32,707 nt of DNA from Acidobacteriaceae bacterium (GTDB lineage Bacteria; Acidobacteriota; Terriglobia; Terriglobales; Acidobacteriaceae). Of this stretch, positions 30,910-32,707 are shown piece after piece. The notes below the pieces were generated by a model, which ran no database searches, was not told where the DNA came from, and saw only the letters and a program-made list of their open reading frames with translations. Where the stretch lies: the NCBI GenBank assembly GCA_013361705.1, contig JABFXN010000261.1, positions 1-32,707 on the forward strand, in the 5' to 3' direction. Position numbers and translations under genes: made by a program. How positions within the stretch are numbered: the first letter of the stretch is position 1; each line of letters starts with the position of its first letter.

Positions 30910-31083
30910 TCATAGCAGTTGATTAGTCTCTTGATTCAATTTTTCAATCAAGGCGCTTCGAGCCGAAGAGGGCGCTGTGACGGGACGCGCCCCTGCCACC
31001 AAAGTCGCATCACGTTCCCCCGCAAAGGCGATATCGCCCGATTCTGAAGCGAGCGATCCTCCCAAAAGAGGAACCGAATCCAA
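30910..31083 (-). pseudogene. possible gene remnant, C-terminal piece
   Basis: The minus-strand frame that ends with TGA at 30912-30910 encodes a protein-like stretch (DIAFAGERDATLVAG, then SARSALIEKLNQETNQLL) with sensible codon use. No ATG or ribosome site is well placed; a TTG at 31083 is the nearest start. It may be the tail of a deleted gene. Further upstream the frame looks non-coding. Weak. Confidence 0.25.
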
Positions 31084-31102
31084 GTTCGGAGGGTCATTCT
31101 GA

Positions 31103-31264
31103 ATGCATGATTTCCTTCTAGCCCTATGTTGCGTCACTATGGTGTGGGCGCCGTGGTATGTATCGTTTTCGGACACCAAGGTAGACGCGGTCGAAGAAGA
31201 ATGCATCACAAAAGTTGTCCGCTGCACTAAAGCAACGGGGGACGGTCGCCGATGGATACGTTGA
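31103..31264 (+). CDS. 53-residue peptide with hydrophobic N-terminus, unknown
   Basis: GGAGGG lies 10 bases before the ATG. The peptide starts MHDFLLALCCVTMVWAPWYV, a possible membrane or signal segment, then an acidic part (DTKVDAVEEECITKVV) and a basic end. Four cysteines. A second tiny ORF starts 5 bases after the stop. The base composition is more A/T-rich than in the surroundings. Not recognised. Confidence 0.35.
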   Translation: MHDFLLALCCVTMVWAPWYVSFSDTKVDAVEEECITKVVRCTKATGDGRRWIR

Positions 31265-31269
31265 CCAAT

Positions 31270-31377
31270 ATGATGGACCTTCTCTTAGGTTGCAGTTTGG
31301 TTGCTGTAGTTGTGCTCCCTTGCCTCTTTGCTTCGCACTTCGGCAGGGCGCATCGCCACACCAAGAAGACTGCTTGA
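31270..31377 (+). CDS. 35-residue hydrophobic peptide, unknown
   Basis: Begins MMDLLLGCSLVAVVVLPCLF and ends in a basic tail (GRAHRHTKKTA): one membrane helix plus positive tail. This layout is shared by type I toxin peptides and by small membrane regulators. No own ribosome site; it could be coupled to the ORF at 31103. Speculative, and convergent with the hydrolase gene at 31420. Confidence 0.3.
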   Translation: MMDLLLGCSLVAVVVLPCLFASHFGRAHRHTKKTA

Positions 31378-31419
31378 ACAATTCGTTCCCGGGTTAGAGC
31401 CAGCAACAGGAAAATGCTC

Positions 31420-32586
31420 TTAGCTCGCTGTACGCAGGCGCTTGAACGCTCGATAGACGAACGTGCCGAGGTACCAGCCGTCCAGCCATGCGTATGGCTT
31501 CTCACCCACCACGTAGTGCCCGCAAGGCAGCACTTTCGGCGTGTGCGGAATTCCACGCTGTTCAAAGTTCCGCAGTACTTCCAGCGAAAACTCCAGAGGA
31601 AACGTCAGATCGTAGGTCGCATAAACGACCAGCGTCTGCCGGTCTTTCACACGCGCGAACTGCTCCATGTAATTCTTCGGGCTGATCGCCTCGAAGCAGG
31701 CCCGCACATCCTCCCGCGACATGCCGGCTTCTTCAAACGCCGCGCGCACATGACGCGTGCTCTGCCCCTGCCACACCACATCGCCGAAGCTGGTCGATGC
31801 GTGATTGAAGGCGCAGACTTTTAACCGTTCGTCGAAAGCCGCGGAGAGAAACGCATACTCCGACCCCAGGCTTGTTCCCAGTACGCCAAAATGTGTGTAT
31901 CCCTGTGACTGCAGCCAGTCGACGCAGCTCCGCACATCGACAACGGCCTGCCGCACCGCCTCGATGGTGCGGCCGATGTTCGAGCTTACGGCGTAGTCCG
32001 ATCGTTCGAGCTCGGCCGGTCTGCGGATGTCGTGATACGGCTTCGAGAGCCGCAGCGCGGAGACGCCGAACTTGTTGAACAAATCGCAGAGAACGTTATG
32101 GCTGAAGGCATCGGCATTCCACTGCGGCATGACGATGATCGCCTGCTTCGGCCGTTTGGGATCCTGATGTGGCGGGGCGGGATACCAGCGTGCGTTTACC
32201 TGGTCATTCTCCGGATACTTGGTGCGTACGGCGGAGGTAAAGCGCAGGAACTCGGCCTCTTCAATCAGGCCCTCTTCGGCATTGGCCTTCCACAATGCAT
32301 CCTTCGCCAGCGTCTCCGGACGCACGTTGGTGGGAAAGAGCTGGGGGTGCCGCTTCTCCAGACGGAAGTCGGTCGGCGTCTGATAGCTGAAGAAATCCGC
32401 GGCATTGGCGACGATGTGGCCGTTGATGGCCTTCATCGATCCAAGCGGGTCTTCTTCCACATGCGTCCCCCACTCGGCCAGCCAATCAAAGCCCCATTCG
32501 AGCGGACGCACAATGCGGTTGGTGTCTGCCGTGGTGAGCCGCGTCTCCCACGCGTACATCCAGTCTGCGTACAGCTTTCTAAACAT
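31420..32586 (-). CDS. alpha/beta hydrolase (ABHD18/DUF2048-like)
   Basis: 388 residues, cytoplasmic. Nucleophile elbow GTSLG (S239), acid in YATYDLTFP (D326) and histidine in LPCGHYVVGE (H357) form a full triad in the right order. The 140-residue N-terminal part before the fold and LRLSKPYHDIRRPAELERSDYAVSSN (in short: SKPYHD...RP) recall the ABHD18-like group. Substrate unknown. The ATG at 32586 has AAGGAGA touching it, unusually close; the next Met (residue 10) is an alternative. Nothing suggests an operon. Confidence 0.82.
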   Translation of the reverse strand: MFRKLYADWMYAWETRLTTADTNRIVRPLEWGFDWLAEWGTHVEEDPLGSMKAINGHIVANAADFFSYQTPTDFRLEKRHPQLFPTNVRPETLAKDALWKANAEEGLIEEAEFLRFTSAVRTKYPENDQVNARWYPAPPHQDPKRPKQAIIVMPQWNADAFSHNVLCDLFNKFGVSALRLSKPYHDIRRPAELERSDYAVSSNIGRTIEAVRQAVVDVRSCVDWLQSQGYTHFGVLGTSLGSEYAFLSAAFDERLKVCAFNHASTSFGDVVWQGQSTRHVRAAFEEAGMSREDVRACFEAISPKNYMEQFARVKDRQTLVVYATYDLTFPLEFSLEVLRNFEQRGIPHTPKVLPCGHYVVGEKPYAWLDGWYLGTFVYRAFKRLRTAS

Positions 32587-32623
32587 TCTCCTTTAGTTTA
32601 CCGGGGAGGATGTAGCGGTGAAG

Positions 32624-32707
32624 CCAGTTGCCAGTTGCCAGTTGCCAGTTGCCAGTTGCCAGTTGCCAGTTGCCAGTTGCCAGTTGCCAGTTGCCAGTTG
32701 CCAGTTG
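32624..32707 (+). repeat. CCAGTTG heptamer array, twelve perfect copies, cut by window end
   Basis: Exactly twelve identical CCAGTTG units with no mismatch, running off the right edge. It is 37 bases upstream of the hydrolase start. The same unit occurs at 19076-19110 and, inverted, at 19201-19277. Confidence 0.95.

Overview
The window is high-GC, tightly packed chromosomal DNA from a Gram-negative bacterium: it has lpxC for lipid A, a TonB/ExbB/ExbD system and SecDF. Gene content, the proline-rich TonB with several ExbD copies, and abundant short tandem and palindromic intergenic repeats fit an Acidobacteriota genome of the Terriglobus/Granulicella/Edaphobacter kind. That placement is inference; no rRNA or tRNA gene is present to confirm it.

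Layout. 1-1118 (minus): an SDR oxidoreductase cut by the window edge, and a TRIC-type channel gene broken by an in-frame TGA. 1218-5385: a small membrane ORF, then rsmG-parA-parB-methyltransferase on the minus strand, with four parS-like sites (4242-4778). This looks like the chromosome-partition locus and implies that the origin is not far away. 5533-8695 (plus): lpxC-folK-membrane protein-tgt. 8891-13433 (plus): a small ORF, an EAL/CBS c-di-GMP phosphodiesterase, then yajC-secD-secF. The usual tgt-yajC-secDF run is therefore interrupted by a signalling gene. 13574-17814 (plus): tonB-exbB-exbD-exbD-exbD and a TPR lipoprotein, with hairpins between cistrons and a terminator at each end. 18245-20304: a PD-(D/E)XK nuclease-like orphan, a HIT protein, and a 66-residue unknown with an excellent ribosome site. 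20371-23647 (minus): a DUF4440 secreted protein, purA with a terminator hairpin directly against its ribosome site, and a secreted unknown. 23917-26615 (plus): a membrane protein, glutathione peroxidase, and dnaN without dnaA. 26887-32586 (mostly minus): an unknown membrane-anchored protein, an SPFH/band-7 protein with a small overlapping membrane partner, glyA, and an alpha/beta hydrolase.

The most distinctive feature is the intergenic repeat content. There are (i) 7-bp tandem arrays of GTTGAAA or CCAGTTG type, (ii) 8-bp arrays of ATTGAATC type that bound two copies of a ~165-bp element, (iii) a double-hairpin palindromic element (CCGGGTGCCCCGGGTCCC ...) in five copies, two of which sit head-to-head around a parS site, and (iv) a three-hairpin element before dnaN. 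Several arrays begin within a few bases of a stop codon, and one appears to supply the -10 box of the HIT gene. I see no CRISPR array, no transposase and no complete defence system.
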